Shown here piece by piece: positions 49,243-59,988 of a stretch of DNA of 64,000 nucleotides (positions are counted from its first letter, which is position 1; every line of letters begins with the position of its first letter). The stretch spans positions 2,356,853 through 2,420,852 of the forward strand of contig NZ_CXOP01000002.1 of the NCBI RefSeq assembly GCF_001269345.1. Direction: 5' to 3'. The notes below the pieces were generated by a model. The model saw only the letters and a list, made by a program, of their open reading frames with translations. It was not told where the DNA came from and ran no database searches. Source of the DNA: Limnohabitans sp. 2KL-27. GTDB taxonomy: Bacteria > Pseudomonadota > Gammaproteobacteria > Burkholderiales > Burkholderiaceae_C. A program made the translations under genes and the position numbers.

Positions 49243-51234
49243 ATGTTCTCCACCGCCTTTTTAGACATCCCAGCGCTGCAAGGCGCATCCGGCACCGTCA
49301 CCCTGCCCGGCTCCAAGAGCATCTCCAACCGCGTGCTGCTGCTGTCGGCGCTGTGCCAAGGCACCACCGTGGTCCACGACCTGCTGGACTCGGACGACAC
49401 CCGCGTGATGTTGGCCGCTCTGCGCCAATTGGGTTGTGGCGTCCAGGTCGATGGCACCACGGTGACCATCACGGGGCTGGGCGGTCGCACATGGCCGGCA
49501 GAGGCGATCGAATTTTTCATGGGCAACGCAGGCACGGCCATGCGCCCGCTCACGGCGGCTTTGGCGGTGCAGGGCGGCGACTTCACCCTCAAAGGGGTGC
49601 CGCGCATGCACGAACGCCCCATTGGCGACCTGGTGGACGCCCTGCGCGAGCTCGGCTGCACCATCGACTATTTGGGCAACGAAGGCTTTCCGCCTCTTCG
49701 CATTGGCAAGCCTGCCTTGCAACTGGACAGGCCCATCCCCGTGCGCGGCGATGTCTCCAGCCAATTCCTCACCGCTTTGCTGATGGCCCTGCCCTTGGCC
49801 GCCCAAGACCGCGCCATCACCATCGAGGTGGTGGGTGAACTCATCAGCAAGCCCTACATCGAGATCACGCTCAACCTGCTGGCCCGCTTCGGCATTGCCG
49901 TGGAGCGGCAAGGCTGGGAGCGCTTTGTGATTCCTGCGGGCAGCCGTTACCAGTCGCCTGGCAGCATCCATGTCGAAGCCGATGCGTCTTCGGCCAGTTA
50001 TTTCATCGCACTCGGGGCCATTGCCAAGGGCGACGGCATCCGCATTCAGGGTGTTGGTGCCGATTCCATCCAGGGCGACATCCGTTTCATGGACGCTGCA
50101 GCGCAAATGGGCGCCCAGATCACCAGCGGCCCCAACTGGCTCGAGATCCAGCGCGGCGCCTGGCCGCTCAAAGGCATCACGCTCGACTGCAACCACATTC
50201 CCGACGCGGCCATGACCTTGGCCGTGATGGCGCTTTACGCCGACGGGCCCACCACGCTGCGCAACATCGCCAGCTGGCGCGTGAAAGAAACCGACCGCAT
50301 CGTGGCCATGGCCACAGAAAGCCGCAAGCTCGGCGCCACCGTCGAAGAAGGCCCGGACTGGATCACCATTCACCCATTGCGGGCCGGACAATGGCAGCGC
50401 GCCAGCGTCCACACCTACGACGACCACCGCGTGGCCATGTGCTTCTCGCTGGCCGCTTTCAACGCCGATCAGCTGCCTGTGCGCATCGAAGACCCCAAGT
50501 GCGTCGCCAAGACCTTTCCGGACTACTTTGAAGCCCTGTTCTCGGTAGCGCACACGGCAGTCGCCAACATCCCGGTGATTTGCATCGATGGACCCACGGC
50601 CTCGGGCAAAGGCACGCTGGCCAGCCGGGTGGCCAGCCAACTGGGCTACCACTACCTGGACTCGGGCGCGCTCTACCGCGTGACTGCCCATGCGGCTTTG
50701 CAAGCGGGGCTGACGCTCGAAGCCACTGACGAAGCGAAGATCGCTGACCTGGCGCGCAGCCTGCCCGTGCGTTTTGAAGGCGAGCAGGTGTTGCTGGACG
50801 GCATGGACGTGACCGATGCGATCCGCAGCGAACAAGGTGGCATGAACGCCTCCAAGGTGTCCGTTTTGCCTGCCGTGCGCGAGGCACTGGTGCAACTTCA
50901 GCACAGCTTTCAGCGCCTGCCGGGCCTCTTGGCCGATGGCCGAGACATGGGCACGGTGATCTTCCCCGATGCCCCTTTGAAGGTGTTTTTGACCGCCAGC
51001 GCTGCCCAACGCGCCGAAAGACGGCATAAGCAATTGATTTTGAAGGGTTTTTCGGCTAATATCGACAGTCTTCGCGCTGACTTGGAAGCGCGCGACGCCC
51101 GGGACATGTCCCGCAGCGTCGCGCCTCTGAAGCCCGCACAAGATGCCTTGCAACTGGACAACTCCACTTTGACCATCGAAGCCTCGGTGGAACAAGTGAT
51201 GGTCTGGTGGCAAAGCCGGCAGGTTTTCGTTTGA
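49243..51234 (+). CDS. aroA-cmk: Fused EPSP synthase/cytidylate kinase
   Basis: A 663-residue fusion. Residues 1 to about 435 are 5-enolpyruvylshikimate-3-phosphate synthase of the glyphosate-sensitive class I type ([29 protein letters not shown]). Residues about 440-660 are cytidylate kinase with P-loop [19 protein letters not shown] and [20 protein letters not shown]. Separate genes are the rule; aroA-cmk adjacency is common in betaproteobacteria and this fusion is known in Comamonadaceae. No internal start with a ribosome site was seen at the junction. The two activities belong to unrelated pathways, so the fusion probably reflects loss of a stop codon. Confidence 0.95.
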   Translation: MFSTAFLDIPALQGASGTVTLPGSKSISNRVLLLSALCQGTTVVHDLLDSDDTRVMLAALRQLGCGVQVDGTTVTITGLGGRTWPAEAIEFFMGNAGTAMRPLTAALAVQGGDFTLKGVPRMHERPIGDLVDALRELGCTIDYLGNEGFPPLRIGKPALQLDRPIPVRGDVSSQFLTALLMALPLAAQDRAITIEVVGELISKPYIEITLNLLARFGIAVERQGWERFVIPAGSRYQSPGSIHVEADASSASYFIALGAIAKGDGIRIQGVGADSIQGDIRFMDAAAQMGAQITSGPNWLEIQRGAWPLKGITLDCNHIPDAAMTLAVMALYADGPTTLRNIASWRVKETDRIVAMATESRKLGATVEEGPDWITIHPLRAGQWQRASVHTYDDHRVAMCFSLAAFNADQLPVRIEDPKCVAKTFPDYFEALFSVAHTAVANIPVICIDGPTASGKGTLASRVASQLGYHYLDSGALYRVTAHAALQAGLTLEATDEAKIADLARSLPVRFEGEQVLLDGMDVTDAIRSEQGGMNASKVSVLPAVREALVQLQHSFQRLPGLLADGRDMGTVIFPDAPLKVFLTASAAQRAERRHKQLILKGFSANIDSLRADLEARDARDMSRSVAPLKPAQDALQLDNSTLTIEASVEQVMVWWQSRQVFV

Positions 51235-51451
51235 TCAACGGAAGTTAACCCACCGAAAACGGCCACCCCAGCCCGCCCTGTGCGGGCTGATCTGAAGTTC
51301 CACCCGGCTCTTATCGTGCAGCTTGCACACTGGCCAGGTGGTTTTTTAAAACCCAACCGCGGCTCACGCCGCAAACCAATCGCCACTGTCAGCTCCTGGA
51401 AACGACGCATGTCGCGCTCGTCAGTCCTGAACTTGTGGATGAGGAAATACC
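51235..51451 (+). promoter_or_regulatory. rpsA leader region
   Basis: The 217 bases hold two hairpins: CAGCCCGC (51269-51276) with GCGGGCTG (51282-51289), and GCGGC with GCCGC near 51358-51371. GATGAGGAAATACC precedes the rpsA ATG as ribosome site. Protein S1 controls its own translation through leader hairpins in other proteobacteria, and the same may hold here. No convincing promoter was identified. Confidence 0.4.
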
Positions 51452-53131
51452 ATGTCTGAATCATTTGCCGCCCTGTTCGAAGAATCACTGACGCGCACCG
51501 AAATGCGCCCAGGTGAAGTCATCACCGCTGAAGTCGTGCGCATCGAGCACAACTTCGTTGTGGTCAACGCCGGTCTCAAGTCCGAGTCGTATGTACCCCT
51601 CGAAGAGTTCAAGAACGACCAAGGTGAAGTCGAAGTCCAGGTCGGCGACTTTGTCTCGGTGGCCATCGGCTCCATCGAAAACGGCTACGGCGACACCATC
51701 TTGTCCCGTGACACCGCCAAGCGTTTGGCTTCGTGGATGTCTTTGGAAAAAGCCCTGGAATCGGGCGAGTTCGTCACTGGCGTGACCAGCGGCAAAGTCA
51801 AGGGTGGCCTGACCGTGTTGGTCAACGGCATCCGTGCTTTCTTGCCCGGCTCTTTGGTCGACACACGTCCTACCAAAGACCTGTCTCCCTATGAGAACAA
51901 GACCCTGGAATTCAAGGTCATCAAGCTCGACCGCAAGCGCAACAACGTCGTGTTGTCACGCCGCGCTGTGGTGGAAGCCTCCATGGGCGAAGAGCGCGCC
52001 AAGCTGATGGAAACATTGCGCGAAGGCTCCATCGTTCATGGTGTGGTCAAGAACATCACCGAATACGGTGCGTTCGTGGACTTGGGCGGCATCGACGGCT
52101 TGCTGCACATCACCGACATGGCATGGCGCCGTGTCCGTCACCCTTCCGAAGTGGTCACGGCCGGTCAAGAAATCACCGCCAAGATCCTCAAGTTCGACAC
52201 CGAGAAAAACCGAGTGTCCTTGGGTCTGAAGCAAATGGGCGATGACCCATGGATGGGCGTGAACCGCCGCTACCCACAAAGCACCCGCATGTTCGGCAAG
52301 ATCACCAACATTGCCGACTACGGCGCGTTTGTCGAACTCGAGCCAGGCATCGAAGGCTTGGTGCACGTGTCCGAGATGGACTGGACCAACAAGAACGTGG
52401 CTCCTTCCAAGATCGTTGCTTTGGGTGACGAAGTCGAAGTCATGGTCCTCGAGATCGACGAAGACAAGCGCCGCATCAGCTTGGGCATGAAGCAGTGCCG
52501 TGCCAACCCATGGCAAGAGTTTGCTCAAAACACCAAGCGTGGCGACCGCGTCAAGGGCCCGATCAAGTCGATCACCGACTTCGGCGTGTTCGTCGGCTTG
52601 GCTGCCGGCATCGACGGCTTGGTGCACTTGTCTGACTTGTCTTGGAACGAAACCGGCGAAAACGCCGTGCGCGAATTCAAGAAAGGTCAAGAAGTTGAGG
52701 CTTTGGTCTTGGCTGTGGACGTGGACCGCGAGCGCATCAGCTTGGGCATCAAGCAGCTCGACTCCGATCCTTTCACCACCTTCACCTCGATCAACGACAA
52801 AGGCCAGATCGTCACCGGTAAGGTCAAGACTGTGGATGCCAAGGGCGCTGAAATCGACCTGGGCGAAGACATCGTGGGTTACCTGCGTGTCAGCGAAATC
52901 TCGCGTGACCGCGTGGAAGACGCCAGCCATGTGCTCAAAGTCGGCGATGAAGTCACTGCAGTCGTGGTGAACGTGGACCGCAAGACCCGCAACATCCAGT
53001 TGTCGATCAAGGCCAAGGACCAAGCTGACCAACAAGAAGCCATGGCTTCGTTGTCGCAGCAATCCAAGACCGAGAACGCTGGCACGACCAGCCTGGGCGC
53101 CTTGTTGCGTGCCAAGCTCGACAACAACTGA
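51452..53131 (+). CDS. rpsA: 30S ribosomal protein S1
   Basis: The largest ribosomal protein, 559 residues, which binds mRNA and aids initiation on structured messages. Six S1/OB-fold repeats are visible, the last four strongly alike (repeats containing [60 protein letters not shown]). The N-terminal [19 protein letters not shown] is the ribosome-binding segment. Codon use is strongly biased toward highly expressed genes. It lies between aroA-cmk and ihfB, the conserved order, and is followed by a strong terminator at 53162. Confidence 0.97.
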   Translation: MSESFAALFEESLTRTEMRPGEVITAEVVRIEHNFVVVNAGLKSESYVPLEEFKNDQGEVEVQVGDFVSVAIGSIENGYGDTILSRDTAKRLASWMSLEKALESGEFVTGVTSGKVKGGLTVLVNGIRAFLPGSLVDTRPTKDLSPYENKTLEFKVIKLDRKRNNVVLSRRAVVEASMGEERAKLMETLREGSIVHGVVKNITEYGAFVDLGGIDGLLHITDMAWRRVRHPSEVVTAGQEITAKILKFDTEKNRVSLGLKQMGDDPWMGVNRRYPQSTRMFGKITNIADYGAFVELEPGIEGLVHVSEMDWTNKNVAPSKIVALGDEVEVMVLEIDEDKRRISLGMKQCRANPWQEFAQNTKRGDRVKGPIKSITDFGVFVGLAAGIDGLVHLSDLSWNETGENAVREFKKGQEVEALVLAVDVDRERISLGIKQLDSDPFTTFTSINDKGQIVTGKVKTVDAKGAEIDLGEDIVGYLRVSEISRDRVEDASHVLKVGDEVTAVVVNVDRKTRNIQLSIKAKDQADQQEAMASLSQQSKTENAGTTSLGALLRAKLDNN

Positions 53132-53161
53132 TCCTTGTGATCTGAAGACGCTTGCTGTCTG

Positions 53162-53197
53162 AAAAGCCTGCCCCTGTCATGGGGGCAGGCTTTTTTT
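53162..53197 (+). terminator. Rho-independent terminator after rpsA
   Basis: AAAAGCCTGCCCC pairs with GGGGCAGGCTTTT around TGTCATG and is followed by a seven-T run. It separates rpsA from ihfB. Confidence 0.95.
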
Positions 53198-53245
53198 GAG
53201 GTCCATGCCTGAGCCAGCCACAAGCCACCCCAACAAGTTGACATC

Positions 53246-53560
53246 ATGACCCGCTCCGATCTGGTTGAAGAACTCGCAGCCCGCTTTGCACAGCTGACCC
53301 ACCGAGACGCCGAACTGGCCGTCAAAACGGTGCTGGACGCCATGAGCGACGCGCTGGTCAAAGGCCACCGCATCGAAATTCGCGGCTTTGGCAGCTTCTC
53401 GATCAACCGCCGCCCTCCCCGAGTGGGCCGCAACCCCCGATCTGGCGAAAGCGTGCAGATTCCCGAAAAACGCGTGCCCCATTTCAAGCCGGGCAAAGCC
53501 CTGCGTGAAGCTGTGGACGCTGGCGTCAGCAACCCAGCCCCGCCAGCCACCCGAGACTGA
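53246..53560 (+). CDS. ihfB: Integration host factor subunit beta
   Basis: A DNA-bending protein of 104 residues of the HU/IHF family that pairs with Ihf[21 protein letters not shown] opens the dimer helices; [20 protein letters not shown] and [20 protein letters not shown] form the beta arm and the intercalating proline region. A 10-residue Pro/Ala tail extends past the usual C-terminus. It follows rpsA after a terminator, as in E. coli, so it should have its own promoter. IhfA is not in the window. Confidence 0.96.
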   Translation: MTRSDLVEELAARFAQLTHRDAELAVKTVLDAMSDALVKGHRIEIRGFGSFSINRRPPRVGRNPRSGESVQIPEKRVPHFKPGKALREAVDAGVSNPAPPATRD

Positions 53561-53665
53561 CACGCCGCTCTGAACACCCCAGAACAAGCCCAGCGAGCCG
53601 ACAGCCTCACACGCTCTTACAGCGCGGCCCGCCCGTTAGAATGGGCCCAGATTCCGAGGTCTTCC

Positions 53666-53953
53666 ATGAAACGTCTGCTTCGGCTGCTTCAGTGGCTACT
53701 GAAAGCTGCCGTCTTTTTCACCCTGTTTGCCTTTGCGCTGAACAACCAGCAAGAAACGCGTGTCAACTTCTTTTTTGGCACGTTTTGGTCTGCGCCCACG
53801 GTTTTGGTGGTGCTTTCCGCTTTCAGCCTTGGGGTGGTGGTGGGTGTGCTGGGCATGGTGCCCAGATGGTGGCGACACCGCCAGGCCTTGCGCATGAACC
53901 CGGTACCCGAAGCCGAGTCAAAGTCAGCACCAGAGGCCACGCATGGAACTTGA
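53666..53953 (+). CDS. lapA: LapA family inner-membrane protein
   Basis: A 95-residue protein with two predicted membrane helices (about residues 8-26 and 42-65) separated by NNQQETRVNFFFGTFWSAPT, the family signature (DUF1049). LapA works with LapB in controlling lipopolysaccharide synthesis by regulated degradation of LpxC in E. coli. The reading frame overlaps the start of lapB by 11 bases, so the two are coupled. The ATG at 53666 gives the standard length. Confidence 0.92.
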   Translation: MKRLLRLLQWLLKAAVFFTLFAFALNNQQETRVNFFFGTFWSAPTVLVVLSAFSLGVVVGVLGMVPRWWRHRQALRMNPVPEAESKSAPEATHGT

Positions 53954-55100
53954 TCTGACCTGGATTTTGCTGGGCCTGCCTGCCGCCTTTGCTCTGGGCT
54001 GGATCGCATCGCGCCTGGACTTGCGCCAAATGCGCATCGCCAACCGGCAAGCACCACGGGCTTACTTCAAGGGTCTGAATTACCTGCTCAATGAGCAGCA
54101 AGACCAGGCGATCGACGCCTTCATCGAAGCCGTTCAAAACGACCCCGACACGTCTGAATTGCACTTTGCACTGGGCAATTTGTTTCGCCGCAGGGGTGAA
54201 TACGACCGCGCCGTGCGCGTGCACGAGCACTTGCTCTCGCGTGCAGACCTCAGTGGTGCGGACCGTCAGCGCGCCCAACACGGCCTGGCACTCGACTACC
54301 TGAAGGCCGGGCTGTTGGACCGCGCTGAAGAAGCCCTGCGCAAACTGGAGGGCACCACCTACGAGGGGCAAGCCCGGCTGGCGCGCCTGGCCATTTACGA
54401 GCGATCGCGCGAGTGGCCTGAAGCGGCACGGGTGGCCGGTTTGCTGGAGAAGTCAGGCGAAGCGAACTTCGACATGCGCCTGGCCCATTACCAATGCGAG
54501 CAAGCACGTGAGGCCGTTCAACAAGGTGACACCGCCAAGGCCACACAACTGTTGACCGCCGCCATGCAAGCGAGCCCTGAAGCCGCCAGACCGCGCATTT
54601 TGCTGGGTCAATTGCAACTGTCCCAAGGGCATGCGGCGCAAGCGTTTGAGACCTTGTCGGTCTTGTTTGAACGCGCAGATGTGGCCGCCCCCTTGGCTGC
54701 AGCCAGTTTGGTCAAAGCCGCTCAAGCGGCCAATTTAGGCCATGCCGCCACCCAAGTGCTGCAGGCACATTACGACAAACAGCCCTGCATTGACGTGCTC
54801 GATGCCATCTCGGCACTTGCCGCAGACTCGCTGGAAAATTCTGCATCCTCACACCAGCGCTACCTCGATCACTTGAGCCAACATGCCTCCTTGATGGCGG
54901 CTACCCGTTGGTTGATCGAAGAAAACAGCGCCGCAAATCCTTTGCCTGTACCGGTTCAGAAAGCACTGGAACAAGCCATTCGACCCTTGGCACGTTACAG
55001 ATGCGCCGCCTGCGGGTTTGAAGCCAAAGAGCACTTTTGGCATTGCCCGGGCTGCCAGGCCTGGGACAGCTATCCACCCAGACGCATCGAAGAGTTGTGA
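53943..55100 (+). CDS. lapB: Lipopolysaccharide assembly protein LapB
   Basis: A 385-residue membrane-anchored TPR protein (YciM). An N-terminal helix (residues 4-22, WILLGLPAAFALGWIAS) is followed by tetratricopeptide repeats (YFKGLNYLLNEQQDQAIDAF and further units to about 300). The C-terminus has a rubredoxin-like zinc or iron knuckle: CAACGFEAKEHFWHCPGC, two CxxC pairs. LapB brings LpxC to the protease FtsH and so limits LPS output. It overlaps lapA by 11 bases. Linkage with WaaA elsewhere in this window is coincidental in position but shares the pathway. Confidence 0.94.
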   Translation: MELDLTWILLGLPAAFALGWIASRLDLRQMRIANRQAPRAYFKGLNYLLNEQQDQAIDAFIEAVQNDPDTSELHFALGNLFRRRGEYDRAVRVHEHLLSRADLSGADRQRAQHGLALDYLKAGLLDRAEEALRKLEGTTYEGQARLARLAIYERSREWPEAARVAGLLEKSGEANFDMRLAHYQCEQAREAVQQGDTAKATQLLTAAMQASPEAARPRILLGQLQLSQGHAAQAFETLSVLFERADVAAPLAAASLVKAAQAANLGHAATQVLQAHYDKQPCIDVLDAISALAADSLENSASSHQRYLDHLSQHASLMAATRWLIEENSAANPLPVPVQKALEQAIRPLARYRCAACGFEAKEHFWHCPGCQAWDSYPPRRIEEL

Positions 55101-55105
55101 GCAGA

Positions 55106-55132
55106 GGACTTGAAACACCTTGTTTCAAGTCC
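55106..55132. repeat. Perfect 12-bp stem hairpin between lapB and comEA
   Basis: GGACTTGAAACA (55106-55117) and TGTTTCAAGTCC (55121-55132) form a perfect stem with a CCT loop. No T-run follows, so it is not a typical terminator. It could be a processing site, a protein-binding dyad or an mRNA-stability element. Confidence 0.6.
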
Positions 55133-55222
55133 AGCAGCCTGCAGCCTTCCCCGCTCTGCCCTCGACGGCCACAATGGCCTCAGCTGCACAAGGCTGCAGC
55201 GCCAGCACAGGCAGAGGTTCAA

Positions 55223-55522
55223 ATGCAGCACAAAATCTCCACAGGCATTGCGTCCATCCTCTTGGCGGGAAGTGCATGGGCACAAGTGGACCTGAACCAG
55301 GCCAAGGAAATGGACCTGGACGGCTTGAACGGTGTCGGCCCGGCCATGACTCGGGACATCATGAACGAACGCCAAAAAACACCATTCCGCGATTGGGCAG
55401 ACGTCATGCAACGCGTCAAAGGCATCGGCCCGAAAAAAGCGGCCAGCCTGTCAGAGCAGGGGTTGCGGGTGCAAGGCCAACCCTATGGGCAAGCCGCAGC
55501 CACCCCCTCAAAGAAGCGCTGA
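55223..55522 (+). CDS. ComEA-like helix-hairpin-helix protein
   Basis: An exported DNA-binding protein of 99 residues. Residues 1-21 form a signal peptide (ASILLAGSAWA then QVDLN), and 22-85 two helix-hairpin-helix motifs (MDLDGLNGVGPAMTRDIMNE and VKGIGPKKAASLSEQGL). Relatives bind double-stranded DNA in the periplasm and support natural transformation. AGAGG precedes the ATG at 55223; the longer frame back to 55037 is an artefact inside lapB. It is convergent with the oxoprolinase gene. Competence in this organism is not shown by one gene. Confidence 0.88.
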   Translation: MQHKISTGIASILLAGSAWAQVDLNQAKEMDLDGLNGVGPAMTRDIMNERQKTPFRDWADVMQRVKGIGPKKAASLSEQGLRVQGQPYGQAAATPSKKR

Positions 55523-55525
55523 GCC

Positions 55526-58500
55526 TTAGACCGACACATCGGGTGATGGCGCGCCAAAGCCGCCGCCGCCCGGCGTGTGGACCTCAAACACATCCCCCGT
55601 TTGCATCTCCACCTGGCCAATGTGCGCCAGCTCCTGCACCGTGCCATCGGCACGAACCACGCGGTTGATGCCGGGCAAGCCGCTGTGGCCGCCCGCCATG
55701 CCAAAGGCCGGGTGAACGCGCCCATTGGACAAAATGCCGGCGGTCATGGGCTCCAGAAAGCGCACACGGCGCACCCCGCCATCGCCACCGTGCCAGCGAC
55801 CCGCGCCACCTGAGCCTTGTCGAATGGCATAGCTGTCCAGACGCACCGGAAAACGGAACTCCAGCACCTCAGGGTCCGTCAGGCGCGAATTGGTCATGTG
55901 GGTTTGCACCACCGAGGTGCCGTCAAAACCACCCACCAGTTGGCCCTGCGCGTCAAAGCGGCCGCCCGCACCGCTGCCGCCCGAAATGGTTTCGTAGTAC
56001 TGCACGCGGGCATTGCCAAAAGTGAAGTTGTTCATGGTCGGCTGGCTGCCCGCCATCACACCCAAAGCGCCAAACAGCGCGTTGGTGATGCAGGTGGAGG
56101 TTTCCACATTGCCCGCCACCACCGAGGCCGGTGGGTTGGGGTTGAGCATGGAGCCGGCCGGAATGATGACCCTCAGAGGCTTCAGGCAACCCGCATTCAG
56201 CGGGATGTCGTCGTCCACCAGGCTGCGGAACACGTACAGCACGGCCGCCATGCACACCGCCCGTGGGGCGTTGAAGTTGTTGGGCAACTGGGCGCTGGTG
56301 CCGGTGAAGTCGATCTCGGCCGTGCGCTCACCCGCATTCACGCGCACCGCCACCTGGATTTGCGCGCCGTTGTCCAGCGGCAAAACGAATTGCCCATCTT
56401 TCAGGCGCGTGATGACCCGGCGCACCGACTCTTCGGCGTTGTCCTGCACATGGCGCATATAGGCCTGCACCACGTCCAAACCAAACTGTTCCACCATGCG
56501 GCGCAACTCCTGCACCCCTTTTTCGTTGGCCGCAATTTGTGCCTTCAGGTCGGCCATGTTCTGCGCCGGGTTGCGCGAGGGGTATTCACCGCTTTGCAGC
56601 AGCGCCACCATCTCGGCCTCGCGCAGATGACCGGCCTCGACCAGTTTGACGTTGTTGATCTGCACGCCTTCTTCTTCGATGCGCGTGGAAAACGGTGGCA
56701 TGGAACCGGGTGTCAGACCGCCCACATCGGCGTGGTGTCCGCGAGAGCCCACGTAAAACACCGGCTCGGTGTGGCCGTCCAGGTACACCGGGGTGATGAC
56801 GGTGATGTCGGGCAAATGCGTGCCGCCGTGGTAGGGGTCGTTCAGCACAAACACATCGCCCGGCTGCATGCGGCCCTTGTTTTCCTGAATCACCGTCTGG
56901 ATGCTTTCGCCCATCGAACCCAAATGCACGGGCATGTGAGGCGCATTGGCGATCAAATGGCCTTCGGCGCTGAACAAGGCACAAGAAAAGTCCAACCGCT
57001 CCTTGATGTTGACCGAGTAGGCCGTGTTTTGCAGCTGCAGCCCCATCTGCTCGGCGATGTTCATGAACAGGTTGTTGAACACCTCCAGCAGCACCGGGTC
57101 GGCCTGTGTGCCCGCCGCGTGCTGAACGGCGCGCGCCTGCACCCGCACCAGCAGCAGGTGGTCGAGGGCCGTGAGGCGTGCTTGCCAACCCGCCTCCACC
57201 ACCGTGGTGGCGTTTTTCTCGGCAATGATGGCCGGGCCGTCGACCACATCGCCGGGGCGCATGTCTTCGCGCACCACCAGCGCCGCGTCATGCCACTGGG
57301 CCAGGCCTTGCGCGTTGGCGGCATAGACCTTCACCGTGTCGCGGCGCGGCACCTCGCGCTCAGCGTTCAGCGCATGAACAGCTTCTTCGGGCGCATCGCC
57401 AGGCAGCACCGCCTCGACCGACACAGCCTCCACCACCAAAGCCTTGCCCTGCATCAAAAAGGCAAAGCGCTGTCGGTAGGCGGCTTCAAACCCGGCCACC
57501 AACTGGGCCTGATCGCCCCAAGGCACAACCAGCGCCGAGTCGGTGCCTTCGTAGCGCAGGTGCACACGTTGGCGCAGCTCAATGCGGTCGGCGCTTTCAG
57601 CATCCCCACCCATTTGCGCGCGCAAGGCCAGACGGGTGGACTCACCCAAGGCCTTCAAACGTTCGGCCATCAGGGGCATGGCCGCAACCTCCAACTTTTG
57701 CTCAACCGATTCCTCGCGCATCACGTTTTGGTCGGCCAGGCCCATGCCATAAGCCGACAGCACCCCCGCCAACGGGTGCACCAGCACCTGCGACATGCCC
57801 AGGGCATCGGCCACCAGACACGCATGCTGCCCACCCGCGCCGCCGAAGCACTGCAGGGTGTAGCGCGTCACGTCATAGCCCCGCGCCACCGAGATTTTCT
57901 TGATCGCATTGGCCATCTGCTGCACCGCGATCTGGATGAAACCGTGGGCCACGTCTTCTGCGGCCCGCCCTGTTTGCGCGGCCAGTGTTTGGAAGTGGCT
58001 GCGCACCACCTCGGCGTCCAGCGGCTGGTTCGCCTGCGGCCCAAACACCGAGGGGAAAAACTTCGGTTGCACCTTGCCCACCATGACGTTGGCGTCGGTC
58101 ACGGCCAGTGGGCCACCCCGGCGGTAACTGGCCGGGCCGGGGTTGGCCCCGGCACTTTGGGGGCCCACGCGAAAGCGCGCGCCGTCATAGGCCAGCAGCG
58201 AGCCGCCGCCTGCCGCCACTGTGTGGATGCTCATCATGGGCGCACGCATGCGCACCCCGGCCACCTGGGTTTCGAACTCGCGCTCGAACTGCCCGGCAAA
58301 GTGGGACACATCGGTGGATGTGCCGCCCATGTCAAAGCCAATCACCTTGTCGTGGCCTGCCAACTGGGCCGTGCGGGCCATGCCCACAATGCCGCCGGCG
58401 GGGCCACTCAAAATCGCATCTTTGCCGGCGAACACCTGGGCGTCCGTGAGGCCGCCCGATGACTGCATGAACATCAGCTTGACGCCCGGCATCTCGCTGG

Positions 58501-59206
58501 CCACCTGGTCCACATAGCGGCGCAAGATGGGTGACAAATAGGCATCGACCACCGTGGTGTCGCCGCGGCTGACCAGCTTCATCATCGGACTGGTCTGGTG
58601 CGAGGTGCTCACCTGGGTAAAGCCCACTTCAAGGGCCAAGCACGCCGCCGCCGCTTCGTGCGCCGTGTGCCGCCAGCCGTGCATGAACACCACCGCCACC
58701 GAGCGCACCCCTTGGGCGTGCCAGTGCATCAATTGGGTGCGCAAATGCGCTTCATCGAGCGGCTGCAAGACTTCACCGTCTACCGCCACGCGTTCTTGCG
58801 CCTCGACCACCGCGCTGTAGAGCAACTCGGGCAGCAGGATCTGGCGGTCAAACAAACGCGGACGGTTTTGGTAGGCAATACGCAGCGCGTCGCCAAAGCC
58901 TTGCGTGGTCACCAGCAGCGTGGCTTCGCCGTTACGCTCCAGCAATGCGTTGGTGGCCACCGTGGTGCCCATCTTCACGCACTCGACCTGCTCGGGCATG
59001 ACGGACTCGCCCGCTTGAAGGCCCAGCAAATGGCGGATACCGGCCACCGCCGCATCGCGGTACTGTTCGGGGTTTTCAGACAGCAACTTGTGCGTGACCA
59101 GTGAGCCATCGGGCCGCTTGCCCACCACGTCGGTGAAGGTACCGCCCCGGTCGATCCAGAATTGCCAGCGTTGTTGGCCTGAGAGGGTGCTGTTGGAATC
59201 GGTCAT
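55526..59206 (-). CDS. Fused hydantoinase A/B (5-oxoprolinase family)
   Basis: A 1226-residue fusion of the two subunits. Residues about 13-690 form the HyuA half ([20 protein letters not shown], an ATP-binding start, and [14 protein letters not shown]), and 715-1220 the HyuB half ([45 protein letters not shown]). This is the layout of ATP-dependent 5-oxoprolinase, which opens pyroglutamate to glutamate, and of some N-methylhydantoinases; substrate cannot be separated by eye. The ATG at 59206 opens the conserved N-terminus. A MarR-like regulator lies 34 bases upstream on the same strand, and a TRAP transporter is divergent. Confidence 0.9.
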   Translation of the reverse strand: MTDSNSTLSGQQRWQFWIDRGGTFTDVVGKRPDGSLVTHKLLSENPEQYRDAAVAGIRHLLGLQAGESVMPEQVECVKMGTTVATNALLERNGEATLLVTTQGFGDALRIAYQNRPRLFDRQILLPELLYSAVVEAQERVAVDGEVLQPLDEAHLRTQLMHWHAQGVRSVAVVFMHGWRHTAHEAAAACLALEVGFTQVSTSHQTSPMMKLVSRGDTTVVDAYLSPILRRYVDQVASEMPGVKLMFMQSSGGLTDAQVFAGKDAILSGPAGGIVGMARTAQLAGHDKVIGFDMGGTSTDVSHFAGQFEREFETQVAGVRMRAPMMSIHTVAAGGGSLLAYDGARFRVGPQSAGANPGPASYRRGGPLAVTDANVMVGKVQPKFFPSVFGPQANQPLDAEVVRSHFQTLAAQTGRAAEDVAHGFIQIAVQQMANAIKKISVARGYDVTRYTLQCFGGAGGQHACLVADALGMSQVLVHPLAGVLSAYGMGLADQNVMREESVEQKLEVAAMPLMAERLKALGESTRLALRAQMGGDAESADRIELRQRVHLRYEGTDSALVVPWGDQAQLVAGFEAAYRQRFAFLMQGKALVVEAVSVEAVLPGDAPEEAVHALNAEREVPRRDTVKVYAANAQGLAQWHDAALVVREDMRPGDVVDGPAIIAEKNATTVVEAGWQARLTALDHLLLVRVQARAVQHAAGTQADPVLLEVFNNLFMNIAEQMGLQLQNTAYSVNIKERLDFSCALFSAEGHLIANAPHMPVHLGSMGESIQTVIQENKGRMQPGDVFVLNDPYHGGTHLPDITVITPVYLDGHTEPVFYVGSRGHHADVGGLTPGSMPPFSTRIEEEGVQINNVKLVEAGHLREAEMVALLQSGEYPSRNPAQNMADLKAQIAANEKGVQELRRMVEQFGLDVVQAYMRHVQDNAEESVRRVITRLKDGQFVLPLDNGAQIQVAVRVNAGERTAEIDFTGTSAQLPNNFNAPRAVCMAAVLYVFRSLVDDDIPLNAGCLKPLRVIIPAGSMLNPNPPASVVAGNVETSTCITNALFGALGVMAGSQPTMNNFTFGNARVQYYETISGGSGAGGRFDAQGQLVGGFDGTSVVQTHMTNSRLTDPEVLEFRFPVRLDSYAIRQGSGGAGRWHGGDGGVRRVRFLEPMTAGILSNGRVHPAFGMAGGHSGLPGINRVVRADGTVQELAHIGQVEMQTGDVFEVHTPGGGGFGAPSPDVSV

Positions 59207-59240
59207 AGAGCGCTTGAAAAGAAGCTTGAAGAAAGAGAGA

Positions 59241-59825
59241 TCACAAAGAAGCGGCTGCACGCGCCGCTTGGTCGTACATGCCCGAGAGCACACGCAGCAA
59301 TCGGGCCAGCTCGCCAATGTCGCGGTTCAGCCCGTCGTCGGCTTTGAGCGCATCGATCAAACAACTCTCGCGAATTTCACGGTAGCGCTGCACATAAGCG
59401 CGGCCTTCGTCGGTCGCGGCATAGGTCACGTCTTTGCCATTTTTTTGCGACACCACCACGCCCAGGCCTTGCAGCTTTTTCAGGGCGTAATTCACCAAAT
59501 GCGTGTCTTCGATGTTCATGATGAAACAAATGTCGGCCAGGCGTTTGTCACGCGCACGGTGCGTGACGTGGTGCAGCACCAGCACATCCAAGGGGGTCAA
59601 ATCCTTCAGACCTGCGGCGGCCATGCAGTGGATGATCCAGCGGTGAAAAGCGTTGCCAGCCACGATCAGGCCGAACTCGAATTCGCTCATCTCGGCGCTG
59701 TCTGGGGAAACCAGATGGGCCGAGGACACGATGGGGCTGGCGGCAGAGAGGGTCGGGGAATTTTTGCGCGGCATGGGTTCCATCAGGGCTTGGACAATGA
59801 GAAAGTCTATGTCCGATGCCAACAA
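59241..59825 (-). CDS. MarR-like winged-helix regulator
   Basis: A regulator of up to 194 residues. The winged helix is at about residues 70-150 (LTPLDVLVLHHVTHRARDKR, then THLVNYALKKLQGLGVVVSQ), flanked by dimerisation helices including a long C-terminal one. The start is uncertain: ATG 59825 as given, ATG 59783 or ATG 59774; the first lies inside a direct repeat and palindrome that looks like an operator, so a shorter start is plausible. It is transcribed ahead of the oxoprolinase and divergent from the TRAP genes, and probably controls both. Confidence 0.83.
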   Translation of the reverse strand: MLASDIDFLIVQALMEPMPRKNSPTLSAASPIVSSAHLVSPDSAEMSEFEFGLIVAGNAFHRWIIHCMAAAGLKDLTPLDVLVLHHVTHRARDKRLADICFIMNIEDTHLVNYALKKLQGLGVVVSQKNGKDVTYAATDEGRAYVQRYREIRESCLIDALKADDGLNRDIGELARLLRVLSGMYDQAARAAASL

Positions 59826-59843
59826 TTTGCCAACAATTTGTTG
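59820..59843. promoter_or_regulatory. Candidate operator of the MarR-like regulator
   Basis: CAACAATTTGC (59820-59830) is followed directly by CAACAATTTG (59831-59840), a direct repeat, and CAACAATTTGTTG (59831-59843) is a perfect palindrome about its central T. The site lies in the divergent space between the regulator and the TRAP operon. TTGACG at 59841-59846 may be a -35 box overlapping it. Confidence 0.5.
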
Positions 59844-59988
59844 ACGTTAAGGGAAAACACCGATCACGAATTGGCCCGGCCTTGCCTACAGTGGTCACCA
59901 GACAGCTGCACCCGATGCGCGCTTGATGCGGGCACCTTTCTTGCGCTGCCCAGTGGACCGTTCATCCCCATCTTTCACAGGAGTTTTC

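Noticed and set aside
49261-51213. Minus-strand open frame of 650 codons opposite aroA-cmk
   Set aside because: Shadow of the conserved fusion gene; no motif, promoter or ribosome site.
55817-58462. Very long plus-strand open frame (about 880 codons) opposite the oxoprolinase gene
   Set aside because: His/Gly/Arg-rich product with no recognisable domain; it mirrors a clearly coding minus-strand gene in high-G+C DNA.
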